Notes: a model not told the origin generated them from the sequence alone. DNA of 61,099 bases from Lachnospiraceae bacterium (GCA_910575565.1 CAJTFL010000024.1:1-61099); one strand, 5' to 3'. Counted from the first letter of the stretch, positions 17,753-27,298 are shown. Numbers and translations are program-made.

Positions 17753-18605
17753 TCTCCGCCTCCTTTTTGTTGAGCCTTAATGCTTCAATCATTTCATAGG
17801 TAATGCTGATGTCTGTCAATTCTCGTGGTAATTGAAAACGAGAATGCCATACTGCATCAGCAAGCTCTTTGTGATCCAAATGTATTGTGTCGGAACCATC
17901 GAGTTCTGCAATAAATCCCATAATCACAGAACCGGAAAATCCCCACGGCTGGCTGCCGAAATATTTCAAATTCTTAATCCTGATTCCCGTTTCCTCAAAT
18001 ACCTCTCTTTTGGCTGCATCTTCAATGGTTTCCCCAATCTCAACAAACCCGGCTATTAAAACCCATTGTGGAAGCAATCTGCCTGCATATTTGGTAAGTA
18101 GCAACTTATCATCATTGACAACAGCGATCATAACAACCGGAGCTATTTGCGGGTAAATTATACTTCCACAGTTGTTACAGATCATGGCTCTTTGCCCAGG
18201 TACATGTTCCATAACATCCCCGCATCTGCCGCAGTATGCATTTTGTGCATACCAGCAGCTTAAATGTGATGCGGTAATAGCAGCAAAATATAGCCATTCT
18301 TGTTTCACAAGTGTAAGCATATGAATAGGAGCATACTCTAATCTGTCACCGCTCAAATCTAAGACATTCTGACTTTTTACCAGATAAAGAGGGATGTCAT
18401 CAATCGAAAACAGATATACTACCAAATTCGCTATGTCTGATAGGGTCTGCTGCAAATCCCGGAAGGTGGGGAGACAATACTCCCCATCCTGCCGGGAAAG
18501 CAGTAATATCTTTTGTTCCCTGAATGAAAAGAAGTAGTTTTCAGGAGCTGGTTCCTTTTTTTGAAATTCATTATGAAACCGATAAGGTGTTATGTCTTGT
18601 ATCAT
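17718..18605 (-). CDS. nudC: NAD(+) diphosphatase NudC
   Basis: A 295-residue Nudix enzyme with the NudC layout: N-terminal domain, a zinc ribbon (YCGRCGD ... CNNCGSIIYP), and the Nudix box GFVEIGETIEDAAKREVFEE followed by SQPWGFSGSVIMGF, the family's extra motif. It hydrolyses NADH/NAD and can remove NAD caps from RNA. It lies inside the pyrKD operon, an unusual partner. Confidence 0.88.
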   Translation of the reverse strand: MIQDITPYRFHNEFQKKEPAPENYFFSFREQKILLLSRQDGEYCLPTFRDLQQTLSDIANLVVYLFSIDDIPLYLVKSQNVLDLSGDRLEYAPIHMLTLVKQEWLYFAAITASHLSCWYAQNAYCGRCGDVMEHVPGQRAMICNNCGSIIYPQIAPVVMIAVVNDDKLLLTKYAGRLLPQWVLIAGFVEIGETIEDAAKREVFEETGIRIKNLKYFGSQPWGFSGSVIMGFIAELDGSDTIHLDHKELADAVWHSRFQLPRELTDISITYEMIEALRLNKKEAENEYIRNRNDMQ

Positions 18606-18616
18606 TACGGTACACC

Positions 18617-19501
18617 TTACAGATGGGGCAGATTTTCGCGGTATCTTCTCAATTCCTTTTCATCCGCGGAAGAAATTACCTGATCCAGATACTTTATCAT
18701 TTTTGCCTTATCTTTTGGCAGATTTCCTTCCACCCAAACACAGTTAGATGCTCCCATAGTTGCAAAATAGGTAGGAATTGTCAGTTCTTGAATCAGCACT
18801 TTCAGCTCCATAAGCTTTTCGATTTCTGTTTCTTCTTTCCAGTTGCCGCTCTGAATCTCCTGATACAGTTCAGAAGTAGGGTAGATCGTCAACATTGAGT
18901 TGATAATAATTTTAGGATTCAGCTGGTTGAAAACTACCGCCGTATTCTTTGCGCCGATTTCTCCACGTCCGCATCCATAAATTCCGGCAAGGTAGAAAAA
19001 GTTATACTCCATCCCAGCCTTATCCAACCGTTTACATTCACGAATAATTTCCTTTGTACCAAAACCCTTATGCATAAACGACAGCGCTTCATCATCTCCG
19101 GCTTCTACACCAATCGTAATGCTGTTATATCCCAGTCGGCGCAGTTCCTTCAGCTGCTCATCCGACTTAGGCGTAATATCCGTAATGCGGGCGAAACAAC
19201 CGATGGACTCTGCCTTTGGATAATATTTTTTTACCAGCTCAGCCAATGCTTTCAGCTTGTCAAAACTTAAAACGAACGGGTTTGCCCCGGTAAAAAATAC
19301 ACGTTTCGCATTCCGGTAATAGCAGCTGATTTCCTTCAAATCTTCTTCCACCTCTGACAGAGGAGACATACGGAATTTGAACGGCACATCCTCATAAAGA
19401 GTGCAGAATTTACATTTGTGGTGCGTGCAGCCTGCCGTTACCTGAACCAGCGCACTATAAGCCTCATACGGCGGTCTCCAAATTGTTCCTGTGTAATGCA
19501 T
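18617..19501 (-). CDS. Radical SAM protein with CX4CX2C cluster motif
   Basis: A 294-residue radical SAM enzyme. The cluster site GCTHHKCKFCTLY has four rather than three residues between the first two cysteines, as in a sub-family of short radical SAM proteins. The TIM-barrel motifs follow (RVFFTGANPFVLS, ITIGVEAGDDEALSFMHKG, AGIYGCGRGE). Substrate unknown. It is directly downstream of metK, which would supply its cofactor SAM. Confidence 0.8.
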   Translation of the reverse strand: MHYTGTIWRPPYEAYSALVQVTAGCTHHKCKFCTLYEDVPFKFRMSPLSEVEEDLKEISCYYRNAKRVFFTGANPFVLSFDKLKALAELVKKYYPKAESIGCFARITDITPKSDEQLKELRRLGYNSITIGVEAGDDEALSFMHKGFGTKEIIRECKRLDKAGMEYNFFYLAGIYGCGRGEIGAKNTAVVFNQLNPKIIINSMLTIYPTSELYQEIQSGNWKEETEIEKLMELKVLIQELTIPTYFATMGASNCVWVEGNLPKDKAKMIKYLDQVISSADEKELRRYRENLPHL

Positions 19502-19516
19502 AAATCATTTCTCCTT

Positions 19517-20704
19517 TCATTTCTCCATCTTTACTAATTCGTTGTGAAGCACTGTGGCTTTATCTGTCCATTCCCACGGAAGCTGTATATCCTTTCGGCC
19601 AAAATGACCGTAGGCAGCCGTTTGTCTGTAAATAGGTTTCCTAAGCCCCAATCCTTTGATAATGGATGAGGGGCGCAGATCGAAGTGTTCTTCAATCAAT
19701 TTTAGAATTTTTTCGTCTGAGATGGCTCCCGTTCCAAAAGTATTTATAGAAACAGAAACGGGCTGTGCAACTCCAATGGCATATGCAATCTGAATCTCGC
19801 AACGATGAGCAATTCCAGCGGCAACAATGTTTTTTGCCACATACCGGGCTGCGTAAGAGGCGCTGCGGTCAACCTTTGTCGGGTCTTTTCCAGAAAATGC
19901 GCCGCCTCCGTGTCTGGCGAATCCGCCATATGTATCTACTACAATCTTACGTCCGGTAAGCCCTGTATCTCCTTGTGGGCCACCAATTACAAACCGTCCG
20001 GTAGGATTGATAAGATATTTCGTTTGTTCATCAATGAGTGATTCCGGAATTACTGCTTGAATCACATACTCCATCATATCTTTTTCAATCGCATCATGTG
20101 TCGCCTCTGGTAAATGCTGTGTTGAAATAACTATGGTATCTACACGCACAGGTTTGTCGTCCTCATATTCCACGGAAACCTGTGCTTTTCCATCAGGCCC
20201 AAGATAAGGAACAATTCCGTTCTTTCGTACAAAAGCCAGCCTTTTTGTCAGAGCATGAGCCAGATGAATTGGCAGAGGCATCATTTCCTCCGTTTCATCG
20301 GAAGCATATCCGAACACCATTCCCTGATCTCCAGCTCCAAGTTCTTGTTTTTTACTTCCTCGTGCTTCTAATGCTTTGGTGACTCCTTGTGCAATATCCG
20401 GCGACTGTCCATGAATAGAAGTGATGATTGCAACCGTATCCGCATCAAAGCCAAAACGATGATCACTGTAACCAATCTCACGGATTGTCTGGCGAACAAT
20501 CGCCTCAACATCAATCCCATCCAAACTTCCATTTGAGACTTCTCCCATGATAAAAACAACTCCGGTTGTGGTAAACACCTCGCAAGCTACTCTTGCATCA
20601 GATTTTTTTCGGAGAATCGCATCCAGAATCGCATCGGCAATCTGGTCACAGAGTTTGTCGGGATGCCCCTCTGTTACGGATTCAGAAGTGAATAATTTTC
20701 TCAT
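19517..20704 (-). CDS. metK: S-adenosylmethionine synthetase
   Basis: A full-length 395-residue MetK. The N-terminal [19 protein letters not shown], the ATP-binding [15 protein letters not shown], and the P-loop-like [16 protein letters not shown] are all intact. It makes SAM from methionine and ATP. AGGAGG lies just upstream, and its ATG overlaps the stop of the DUF1934 gene (ATGA). It is probably functional; whether it is the only copy cannot be seen here. Confidence 0.95.
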   Translation of the reverse strand: MRKLFTSESVTEGHPDKLCDQIADAILDAILRKKSDARVACEVFTTTGVVFIMGEVSNGSLDGIDVEAIVRQTIREIGYSDHRFGFDADTVAIITSIHGQSPDIAQGVTKALEARGSKKQELGAGDQGMVFGYASDETEEMMPLPIHLAHALTKRLAFVRKNGIVPYLGPDGKAQVSVEYEDDKPVRVDTIVISTQHLPEATHDAIEKDMMEYVIQAVIPESLIDEQTKYLINPTGRFVIGGPQGDTGLTGRKIVVDTYGGFARHGGGAFSGKDPTKVDRSASYAARYVAKNIVAAGIAHRCEIQIAYAIGVAQPVSVSINTFGTGAISDEKILKLIEEHFDLRPSSIIKGLGLRKPIYRQTAAYGHFGRKDIQLPWEWTDKATVLHNELVKMEK

Positions 20705-21165
20705 AAGTGATTCCTCCTTGCTTTGTTAATGAAACCAAAACCATCATTCTTATCTTCGTAGGTTTGAATGGTTAAGGTATTTTCAGAGAACAACTGACTG
20801 TCTGCATACAGTCTGTATTTCAGTTGTACATTCAGATTATTTTCTTTAACATCCAGATGGTAAGATTCTGTTTCTACTTCAAAATCAATTTTTCCAAAGG
20901 GTGTTAGATAATCAATAACCGTTTTACAGCCTAAGACAAACAGAAATTGTCCTGCAACGGAGCCGCTTTTACTCAGACGCATTTCAGAGCCTGAAAGTAA
21001 CAGAAGATTATCCGTCGCAGTTCCATTTTCGTCCAATTCACAATAGTTAATTTTGTGAACCCCATTTTCAAAGTGATATGTTCCGGTTGCTTTTGTTAAA
21101 ATCGCCTCTGATTCATCACCGGCATTTTGGACGCCAAGAACAGAAACCTGAATGTTGTGTTTCAT
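20701..21165 (-). CDS. DUF1934 (YwiB-like) beta-barrel protein
   Basis: A 154-residue protein with the lipocalin-like DUF1934 pattern ([51 protein letters not shown]). It is first in the minus-strand operon and couples to metK by a 4-base overlap. GGAGG with 8-base spacing supports ATG 21165; an in-frame GTG lies at 21174. Function unknown. Confidence 0.7.
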   Translation of the reverse strand: MKHNIQVSVLGVQNAGDESEAILTKATGTYHFENGVHKINYCELDENGTATDNLLLLSGSEMRLSKSGSVAGQFLFVLGCKTVIDYLTPFGKIDFEVETESYHLDVKENNLNVQLKYRLYADSQLFSENTLTIQTYEDKNDGFGFINKARRNHL

Positions 21166-21257
21166 CTCTCTCACCTCCGCTCAAACACAGTCTAAATCAG
21201 ACAAAAGGGTTCTTCAAGTACTGTCTTTTTGTTGTCCTAGACGTATTTTTAACACCT

Positions 21258-21280
21258 GGTATCTTCCAAAATACCGGTAT
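21258..21280. promoter_or_regulatory. Possible HxlR operator in divergent promoter region
   Basis: GGTAT (21258) and ATACC (21271) form an inverted repeat that runs into a perfect palindrome ATACCGGTAT (21271-21280). It lies between the divergent HxlR gene and the ywiB-metK-pyr operon, the place for an operator controlling both. Binding is inferred only. Confidence 0.35.
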
Positions 21281-21352
21281 GAAAAAAGACACTATCTTGA
21301 TATTCAAGCGGAAATTAATTATAATATTCTCCGTATAAAGGAGGTCTTTACT

Positions 21353-21727
21353 ATGGCTGACAACAAATTTACACGTAGTCAAAGCCTAATGGCAAGCTGT
21401 GTTCCGATGACTACCCTACAGTCTATCATTGGGGGAAAATGGAAAATTTTGATAGTGTGGTATATCGCAGTATATAAAGTTCAAAGATTTGGAGAATTGC
21501 AAAGAAGAATTGGAGACGAGATTACAAAATCAACACTTACAAAGCAGCTCCGGGAATTGGAAAATGATGGTTGGATCAACCGCCAGATATATCAGGAAAT
21601 ACCACCAAAAGTAGAATACACCCTTACGGAATTGGCAGAGAGTTTTGTTCCCATTCTGGAACAGATGAAAGAATGGAGTGAGATACATTTATGCCATCCC
21701 GAACTTCCGCCGGATGATATGAAATAG
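21353..21727 (+). CDS. HxlR family transcriptional regulator
   Basis: A 124-residue winged-helix regulator with the HxlR core: CVPMTTLQSIIGGKWKILIV, FGELQRRIGDEITKSTLTKQ, LENDGWINRQIYQEIPPKVE. Such proteins often respond to electrophiles or formaldehyde. The cysteine at the start (ASCVPM) could be redox-sensitive. It is divergent from the metK operon; AAAGGAGG supports ATG 21353. Confidence 0.85.
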   Translation: MADNKFTRSQSLMASCVPMTTLQSIIGGKWKILIVWYIAVYKVQRFGELQRRIGDEITKSTLTKQLRELENDGWINRQIYQEIPPKVEYTLTELAESFVPILEQMKEWSEIHLCHPELPPDDMK

Positions 21728-21774
21728 GATATTTGGTGGAAAACACGACTTCACTTAACTAGGAGCATGAAAGA

Positions 21775-22722
21775 ATGGCAAAACGGTTAACAAAAAAAGC
21801 ACAAATAGTGCTATGTACTTTAACTGCATTGTTGCTTGTCCTGGCAGTATGGACAATATGGGGCAATTCGGCATTAACGGTAAGCACAGTCGTTGTTACA
21901 ACAGATAGTGTCCCTGCTGTATTTTCTGGCTTTCGGATTGCACAGGTGTCAGACCTGCACAATGCTGAATTTGGTAAAAACAATACACGGCTGTTAGAAT
22001 TGCTTTCAACAAATCAGCCAGATATAATCGTGATTACCGGAGACTTAGTGGACTCCAGGCATACGGATATTGATATAGCCCTCAGCTTTGCAGAGGAAGC
22101 GGTTCGGATTGCCCCAGTTTATTATGTGACTGGCAACCATGAAGCAAATTTATCACAGTATGATAGACTAAGGGACGGGCTGGAGGCGGTTGGCGTATCC
22201 GTGCTTGATGATAGAGCGGTGGAGTTAGAGCGTAACGGAGAAAAGATTACGCTCATCGGCCTTTCCGATCCGGACTTTATAATGAAGGGTGATATGTTCG
22301 GGGAAGTACCGGCCATGATCAACACAAAGTTAGAGAACTTAACCGATACAGATAATAGTTATACGATTCTGCTCTCACATCGGCCGGAGTTGTTTGAAAA
22401 CTATGTAATCAACGGTATTGATCTCATATTAAGCGGTCATACACATGGCGGTCAATTCCGGCTCCCGTTTGTAGGCGGCCTGATTGCTCCAAATCAAGGA
22501 CTGTTTCCAAAGTATGATGCAGGGTTATACATAGATGGCAGCACACACATGGTAGTCAGCCGTGGCATTGGGAACAGCATCATACCGATTCGGTTTAATA
22601 ACAGACCGGAAATTGTTTTAGTGGAACTATATTGCTTTTCAAAACAGGCAAGAATTCCTGATAACCATTTAGTAGAACCCCAGAAAATGTTCTTGCACCA
22701 TGCAACGACATTGATAGACTGA
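21775..22722 (+). CDS. Membrane-anchored metallophosphoesterase
   Basis: A 315-residue protein with one N-terminal membrane anchor (about residues 10-32), then the calcineurin-like metal motifs in order: QVSDLHNAEFG, ITGDLVDS, YVTGNHEAN, LSHRPE and SGHTHGGQFRLP. The arrangement matches YkuE/YaeI-type phosphodiesterases that act outside or at the membrane. Substrate unknown. A clear AGGAGC box precedes the ATG. Confidence 0.88.
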   Translation: MAKRLTKKAQIVLCTLTALLLVLAVWTIWGNSALTVSTVVVTTDSVPAVFSGFRIAQVSDLHNAEFGKNNTRLLELLSTNQPDIIVITGDLVDSRHTDIDIALSFAEEAVRIAPVYYVTGNHEANLSQYDRLRDGLEAVGVSVLDDRAVELERNGEKITLIGLSDPDFIMKGDMFGEVPAMINTKLENLTDTDNSYTILLSHRPELFENYVINGIDLILSGHTHGGQFRLPFVGGLIAPNQGLFPKYDAGLYIDGSTHMVVSRGIGNSIIPIRFNNRPEIVLVELYCFSKQARIPDNHLVEPQKMFLHHATTLID

Positions 22723-22812
22723 AAGAAAGGCGGTATAATAAGGATGCAGCAAGTAACATAAAAGCTGGAGTGAGATAAAAATACAAATATAGTTGGAGTA
22801 GGTGGTGAAACG

Positions 22813-23625
22813 ATGTTTAGAATAGGAGAATTTTCAAAGCTGGCGCAGGTATCTATTCGTATGCTTCGCTACTATGACGAGGTAGGACTTCTGACACCGG
22901 CAGAGGTTGACAAGTGGACAGGACACCGACTGTATTCAGTAAAGCAAATACCGCGTCTAAATAAAATTCTGTATCTGCGGGATAGTGGACTGAATGTTTC
23001 GGAAATTGCGCTTGCCCTGACGATGGACGAGCAATCACTTCTTGCGCAGCTCGACAAAAAGCGCATAGAGATAGAAAATGCAATACAGGCCGAACAAGAA
23101 AAACTGCGGAAGATCGAACTTACAAAAAGTGAAATACAGGGTGGTAAAGGAGAACTGCACTATAACATATCCGTTAAGTCAATCCCGGCGTATCAGGTGC
23201 TATCCTTGCGGAAAATTGTACCGAATTACTATTCCGAGGGCGACTTATGGAAAGAACTTTCTACTTTTACAGAAGCACAAAAAATCGAAATAACGGGCAA
23301 TACATTTTCCATTTATCACGATACAGAATTTCGAGAGACAGATGTTGATATTGAGCTATGCGCCCCGGTAAAGAAAATGGGAAAGGCAAAAGAGCCATTT
23401 TGTTTCCACATGACAGAACCAGTCCCGTATATGGCTTGCACAATGGTCTATGGCGATTTTGCAAATATAAAAGGCGCCTACCTTGCCTTTGCCGAATGGC
23501 TGCAGACAAACAGCGGATACAAAATGTCTAACCCGATGCGTCAGATTGTGCATAGAGGTCCGTGGAATGAGAATAACCCTGAAAAATATTTGATTGAGCT
23601 TCAAATACCGCTGGAACATGCATGA
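22813..23625 (+). CDS. MerR family regulator with GyrI-like domain
   Basis: A 270-residue BmrR-type regulator: N-terminal winged helix (MFRIGEFSKLAQVSIRMLRY), a dimerization coiled coil (about residues 75-110), and a C-terminal effector-binding domain (KSIPAYQVLSLRKIVPNYYS). It would bind bulky ligands and activate a 19-bp-spacer promoter; no such target is obvious nearby. A terminator follows. Confidence 0.85.
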   Translation: MFRIGEFSKLAQVSIRMLRYYDEVGLLTPAEVDKWTGHRLYSVKQIPRLNKILYLRDSGLNVSEIALALTMDEQSLLAQLDKKRIEIENAIQAEQEKLRKIELTKSEIQGGKGELHYNISVKSIPAYQVLSLRKIVPNYYSEGDLWKELSTFTEAQKIEITGNTFSIYHDTEFRETDVDIELCAPVKKMGKAKEPFCFHMTEPVPYMACTMVYGDFANIKGAYLAFAEWLQTNSGYKMSNPMRQIVHRGPWNENNPEKYLIELQIPLEHA

Positions 23626-23640
23626 TTGTATAGACTTTGA

Positions 23641-23670
23641 AATGTCCTGCTAAAAATGCAGGGCATTTTT
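23641..23670 (+). terminator. Rho-independent terminator
   Basis: AATGTCCTGC and GCAGGGCATT pair around TAAAAAT, and a T run follows. It ends the MerR gene transcript. Confidence 0.85.
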
Positions 23671-23744
23671 TATTTTTCCCTATTGCATCTCACATGGCGT
23701 GAGGTCTTATACTGGTTTTACCAACAAAAGTAAGGAGGAAAAAT

Positions 23745-24218
23745 ATGACCTATCAATTAAAAGCCATTGGCAGAGTAAAAAATGATGAATTCGGCACATT
23801 TATTCAGTTAGAGCCGGGGTACATTCCCGGACTGCAAGCCTTAGAGGGCTTCAGCCACATCAATGTCCTTTGGTGGTTCAGCGATTGCGACAACGACGCA
23901 GACCGGAATGAATTACAGACAGAACAGCCCTATAAAGGCGCGCCCGAAGTCATGGGTGTATTTGCGACACGATCTCCTGCGCGTCCGAACCCTATTGCAT
24001 TAACAGCGTCCGAAATTATCAACATTGATTTCACCAACGGCATGATTCGTGTTACATTCATTGACGCAAATGACAATACGCCCGTGCTTGACATCAAGCC
24101 GTACACTCCGAGTTTTGACAGGGTTGAAACACCCGGTGTTCCCGCATGGTGCAGCGAATGGCCGAAAAGCACAGAAGAGTCCGGTTATTTTGATTGGGTA
24201 CAGGTGTTCAAATTTTAA
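23745..24218 (+). CDS. trmO: tRNA t6A37 methyltransferase TrmO-like
   Basis: A 157-residue TsaA/TrmO fold protein: LKAIGRVKNDE start, GFSHINVLWWFSDCD, and the core VMGVFATRSPARPNPIALTA, followed by LDIKPYTPSFD. Family members use SAM to methylate N6 of t6A37 in threonine tRNAs. This copy is shorter than E. coli TrmO and lacks its C-terminal domain, as usual for the Bacillota form, so the substrate may differ. Confidence 0.75.
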   Translation: MTYQLKAIGRVKNDEFGTFIQLEPGYIPGLQALEGFSHINVLWWFSDCDNDADRNELQTEQPYKGAPEVMGVFATRSPARPNPIALTASEIINIDFTNGMIRVTFIDANDNTPVLDIKPYTPSFDRVETPGVPAWCSEWPKSTEESGYFDWVQVFKF

Positions 24219-24232
24219 GAAGGGGGTGGCTT

Positions 24233-24820
24233 ATGAAATTACAGGATTATGCGCAGAATAAGCCTGTTCTTGAAACGGAACAACTTATCCAACGCCCTCT
24301 GCGAAAAGAAGATGTTTCAGATTTGAAAGAATGGTTGGGTGACAGTTCCATTTATCAGTATTGGGGAAAACGCCCCGGGAAAAGTGACTTAAACCCGGAA
24401 TTGCTTTTTCAAAAGCCGGAGAAACCCACAAAAAGTTTTCATTGGGGTATTGTTCACAAACAAGATTATAAAGTCATTGGGGATATGTGGGTGTATCTCA
24501 TTGAAAATGACCGCATGGCAAAAGTAGCATTTCGCCTTTCTCCTGCCTATCAAGGCAACCGACTTATGACAGAAGCGCTGGCGAGAGTAGCTATCTTCTG
24601 CTTTGAAGAAACAGAATTGCAGCGTCTTTGGGCTGATGTTCATGTACAAAATATTGCATCGTATAAAACTTTGGAAAAAGCAGGCTTCAAGCGTGAGGGA
24701 CTTATCCGTGAGGGTAAAATGGTAAACACATACTGTGATTATTATTTATATGGAATGACAAAAGATGATTACATTGAGGCGATGGATAAATCCCAGCACC
24801 CCAGCCGGAACAGTTCGTGA
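24233..24820 (+). CDS. GNAT family N-acetyltransferase, scarred C-terminus
   Basis: A RimJ/RimL-type acetyltransferase: QLIQRPLRKEDVSDLKEWLG start, VAFRLSPAYQGNRLMTEALA acetyl-CoA site and VQNIASYKTLEKAGFKREG motif. After DDYIEAMDK the last residues (SQHPSRNSS) come from a GC-rich sequence unlike the rest, so the natural C-terminus was probably replaced by a recombination junction at about 24785. The catalytic core is complete. AGGGGGTGG precedes ATG 24233, 14 bases after trmO. Confidence 0.75.
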   Translation: MKLQDYAQNKPVLETEQLIQRPLRKEDVSDLKEWLGDSSIYQYWGKRPGKSDLNPELLFQKPEKPTKSFHWGIVHKQDYKVIGDMWVYLIENDRMAKVAFRLSPAYQGNRLMTEALARVAIFCFEETELQRLWADVHVQNIASYKTLEKAGFKREGLIREGKMVNTYCDYYLYGMTKDDYIEAMDKSQHPSRNSS

Positions 24821-25030
24821 TCCCCGGTATGGGCAAGGATGCCCCAGCCTGGTCTGCTCCGCTGGCTGAGGCCGAAAAAGTGGAGAAATCCCCCGCGCAG
24901 GATAAAAAGGCGGAGCCGGCAGAAAAAGGCTACAAAGCGCCGGGGCTGTCCCCCAGGGAGGCAAAGCGGAAAGGGGGCCGGAGCCTTGCAAGGGCTGCCC
25001 GGCCAAGGTTGACAAGGCGGCCCTTCATTT
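24785..25030 (+). other. GC-rich scar from a lost conjugative-element gene
   Basis: About 245 bases are far richer in GC than either flank. One frame reads a Pro/Ala/Glu/Lys-rich, low-complexity peptide (EQFVIPGMGKDAPAW, AEAEKVEKSPAQDKKAEPAE) like the linker of GC-rich conjugative-element proteins, but there is no start or complete domain. I read it as a remnant left by element loss. Confidence 0.4.
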
Positions 25031-25130
25031 ATTACACGCTGCATTTTCCTAATTAAAAAGCGCATTGCGTGAAAAGCCCGGCAAAAAATGAAATGATATA
25101 ATTTGAACATCAAATATAGGAGGTGCCGCA

Positions 25131-26060
25131 ATGCACGCATATGAAGCAATCGAACAATCCTTGACTTTTATCGAGGAACACTTGACAAAAGAAATTTCAA
25201 CGGAAGAACTGGCAAATACCGTAGGTCTGTCCCCCTTTTATTTTCAGCGCTTGTTCAAGCGGCTGGTAAATAAACCGGTTCAGGAATATGTGAAACTCCG
25301 CCGTTTGGCAAAGATTATTGAAAATCTAAAAAGTACCGATCAGAGGATTCTTGATGTTGCCTTGGACTATGGTTTTTCAAGCCATGCGAATTTTACACGA
25401 GCTTTTAAGGAAACGTATGGGATTACGCCTGAAAACTACAGGAGGGATTTACCAATGCTCAACACATTCGACAAGCCGGAAGTTTCTATGAATTATGTTT
25501 TAGTAGACGAGGGGGTTCCGCTGGTGGTAGGAAATATCGTCCTGGAAATCCAGAGAAAGACATTGGAAAAACCGGAAATTTACCTCGGCTTGGAAACGGA
25601 AGTTCGCATTTCTGAACAAATGCCGGTTGGTGAAAGCACAGGTGTAGATGTGCCAGGACAGCTTTGGAAGCGTTATCATATGGAGAAGGCTTCAATCGCA
25701 GCCAATCTAAATACTGCTGTAGAAATGGGAATGTCCCATGCGGAAGGTACTGCACAAAACCTTTTCACTTATTTTGCAGGCGGCCTTGTTCAAAATAATC
25801 CGGACCGGCTGCAAGACGGTTTTGTTAAGAGAGAACTCTCGGCAGGAGAATACATCGTTTGCAGAGTCGAAGCAGAAAATTTTGAGGATTTGGTAACGGT
25901 CGCTTTAGATCAGGCCAGCAAATACCTTTTTGATATATGGCTGCCTCATCACAACTTAACCACGGAGCCCTTTTCGGCAGAAAAGTATTACCGTGACTTG
26001 GAGGGTATGGCCTGTATGGAAATTTGGGTTAAGCCCCTGCCGCTGAAAAATAAAAGCTAA
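25131..26060 (+). CDS. AraC family regulator with effector-binding domain
   Basis: A 309-residue protein with two AraC helix-turn-helices at the N-terminus (TEELANTVGLSPFYFQRLFK and ILDVALDYGFSSHANFTRAF, residues 20-100) and a GyrI-like ligand domain at the C-terminus. This order (DNA-binding first) is that of Rob/SoxS-like multidrug regulators. AGGAGG lies before the ATG. A DUF3788 gene follows 13 bases later and may be co-transcribed. Confidence 0.85.
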   Translation: MHAYEAIEQSLTFIEEHLTKEISTEELANTVGLSPFYFQRLFKRLVNKPVQEYVKLRRLAKIIENLKSTDQRILDVALDYGFSSHANFTRAFKETYGITPENYRRDLPMLNTFDKPEVSMNYVLVDEGVPLVVGNIVLEIQRKTLEKPEIYLGLETEVRISEQMPVGESTGVDVPGQLWKRYHMEKASIAANLNTAVEMGMSHAEGTAQNLFTYFAGGLVQNNPDRLQDGFVKRELSAGEYIVCRVEAENFEDLVTVALDQASKYLFDIWLPHHNLTTEPFSAEKYYRDLEGMACMEIWVKPLPLKNKS

Positions 26061-26073
26061 GGAGGAATTTATG

Positions 26074-26502
26074 ATGGATTGGAATGCGCTATATTCAAAT
26101 GAACAACCTCCATCACTGGAGCAAGTCACGGAATACATTAACAATCCGTTATGGACAGATTTTAATAACCATATCCAGTCCACCTATCGGATCAGACCCT
26201 GCATGGAACACAGCCGCTGTTCCATGCAGGCAGGCTGGAATATTAAGTATAAAAAAGGTGGAAAGTCTCTTTGTACGCTCTATCCGATGCAAGGCTATTT
26301 TATCGTTCTCGTGGTTGTAGGAAGTCGTGAACTTACGGAGGCAGAGTTTCTTATGCCGCAATGTTCCGACTATGTGCAGACAGTATTCAAAAACACGAAA
26401 ATCGGTAATGGACAGAAATGGTTGATGCTGGATGTAAGGGATAGAGGGATTATGGATGATGTATTTAGCCTCATCAATCTCAGAAAGCATATACCGTCAT
26501 AA
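26074..26502 (+). CDS. DUF3788 domain protein
   Basis: A 142-residue protein matching DUF3788: QPPSLEQVTEYINNPLW, then HSRCSMQAGWNIKYKKGGKS, and LDVRDRGIMDDVFSLINLRK. Function unknown; the family is often linked to AraC/GyrI regulators, as here. Two adjacent ATG codons (26071, 26074) follow AGGAGG; either may be used. Confidence 0.7.
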   Translation: MDWNALYSNEQPPSLEQVTEYINNPLWTDFNNHIQSTYRIRPCMEHSRCSMQAGWNIKYKKGGKSLCTLYPMQGYFIVLVVVGSRELTEAEFLMPQCSDYVQTVFKNTKIGNGQKWLMLDVRDRGIMDDVFSLINLRKHIPS

Positions 26503-26559
26503 CAGGAAAGGAAAACACAATATTCGACAAATACCCATACTGACGGAGGGGGTGATGAC

Positions 26560-27064
26560 ATGGGAAATTAGCTGTATTTGATATATCTGAACCGGGCAGT
26601 ATAATTGCAGAAAAGCTGCTCATGCTGTTAAGCGCCCGTCAGCGTCAGGAATTGTTAAACTATCTTTTCCATTCCCAAAAACAACAAAATAATCTGGCCG
26701 ACAGCCCATGCGTCATTTCCGAAACTTATAAAGTGCAAACAGTTGATCAGAACCGTTTACAGAGATTCAAGTGGACGATTTATATTTCTGCCAAGAACAA
26801 CGGCTTGTATGCATTAGCGAGCAGGTAATTGAATTAACCGCTAAAGAATTTGACATTCTTGCTTTGTTAATTACTCACCCGAAACGGGTATTTACTTATG
26901 AGCTGATTATGGAATTGGTCTGGAATGAGGATTATTCCTACTACTCCCGGAAGGCAGTCAATAATCATGTAAGCAATTTGCGGAAGAAGCTGAAAGTTAC
27001 GCAGGATTCCCCGGACTACATCAAAAGCGTTGTTGGCATTGGTTATAAATTTGATGTGCCGTAG
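26560..27064 (+). pseudogene. Winged-helix (OmpR-type) regulator, two frameshifts
   Basis: The C-terminus (ELTAKEFDILALLITHPKRV ... DSPDYIKSVVGIGYKFDVP) is an OmpR/PhoB effector domain. Upstream, KLAVFDISEPGSIIAEKLLM is in another frame, and the ATG at 26560 is in a third, running into TAG at the fourth codon. One missing base after ATGGG and one shift at about 26760 would restore a single about 165-residue protein. It has no receiver domain. Confidence 0.65.
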
Positions 27065-27065
27065 C

Positions 27066-27105
27066 AAAGGTCATAGGGTAAGATTCTACTTTCCTTGTGG
27101 CCTTT
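27066..27105 (+). terminator. Terminator-like hairpin
   Basis: AAAGGTCATAGG pairs with CCTTGTGGCCTTT over an about 15-base loop, followed by a short ATT-rich stretch. It ends the broken winged-helix unit. Confidence 0.5.
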
Positions 27106-27169
27106 ATTAGACACGGTAAGTGATGAAGAAACATTAAGGCGGCTTTACAGTTTGTGATGCAAGAGAAAA

Positions 27170-27298
27170 TTATCCCGAATTATTTTTCCTTAATCAGAAG
27201 TTCTAGGAAACTGACAGTGTAAATGACTAAAAAGTTATCCCGAATATTTCTCTAAGAAATGCCGCTGTTGCTGGCTTTCTTTGAAGTATTCGGGATAA
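27170..27298. repeat. Three copies of an 11-bp motif, one inverted
   Basis: TTATCCCGAAT occurs at 27170-27180 and 27235-27245, and its reverse complement ATTCGGGATAA at 27288-27298. The outer pair brackets about 130 bases of non-coding sequence. It resembles recombinase or transposase end sequences from a decayed insertion, or a regulator site cluster. Nothing else is visible in 27106-27380. Confidence 0.5.

Noticed and set aside
24817..25056. A 79-residue ORF (MIPGMGKDAPAW)
   Set aside because: Low-complexity, no ribosome binding site, and lies in the GC-rich scar.
27170..27298. CRISPR-like repeats (TTATCCCGAAT)
   Set aside because: Only three short copies, one inverted, with irregular spacing and no cas gene.
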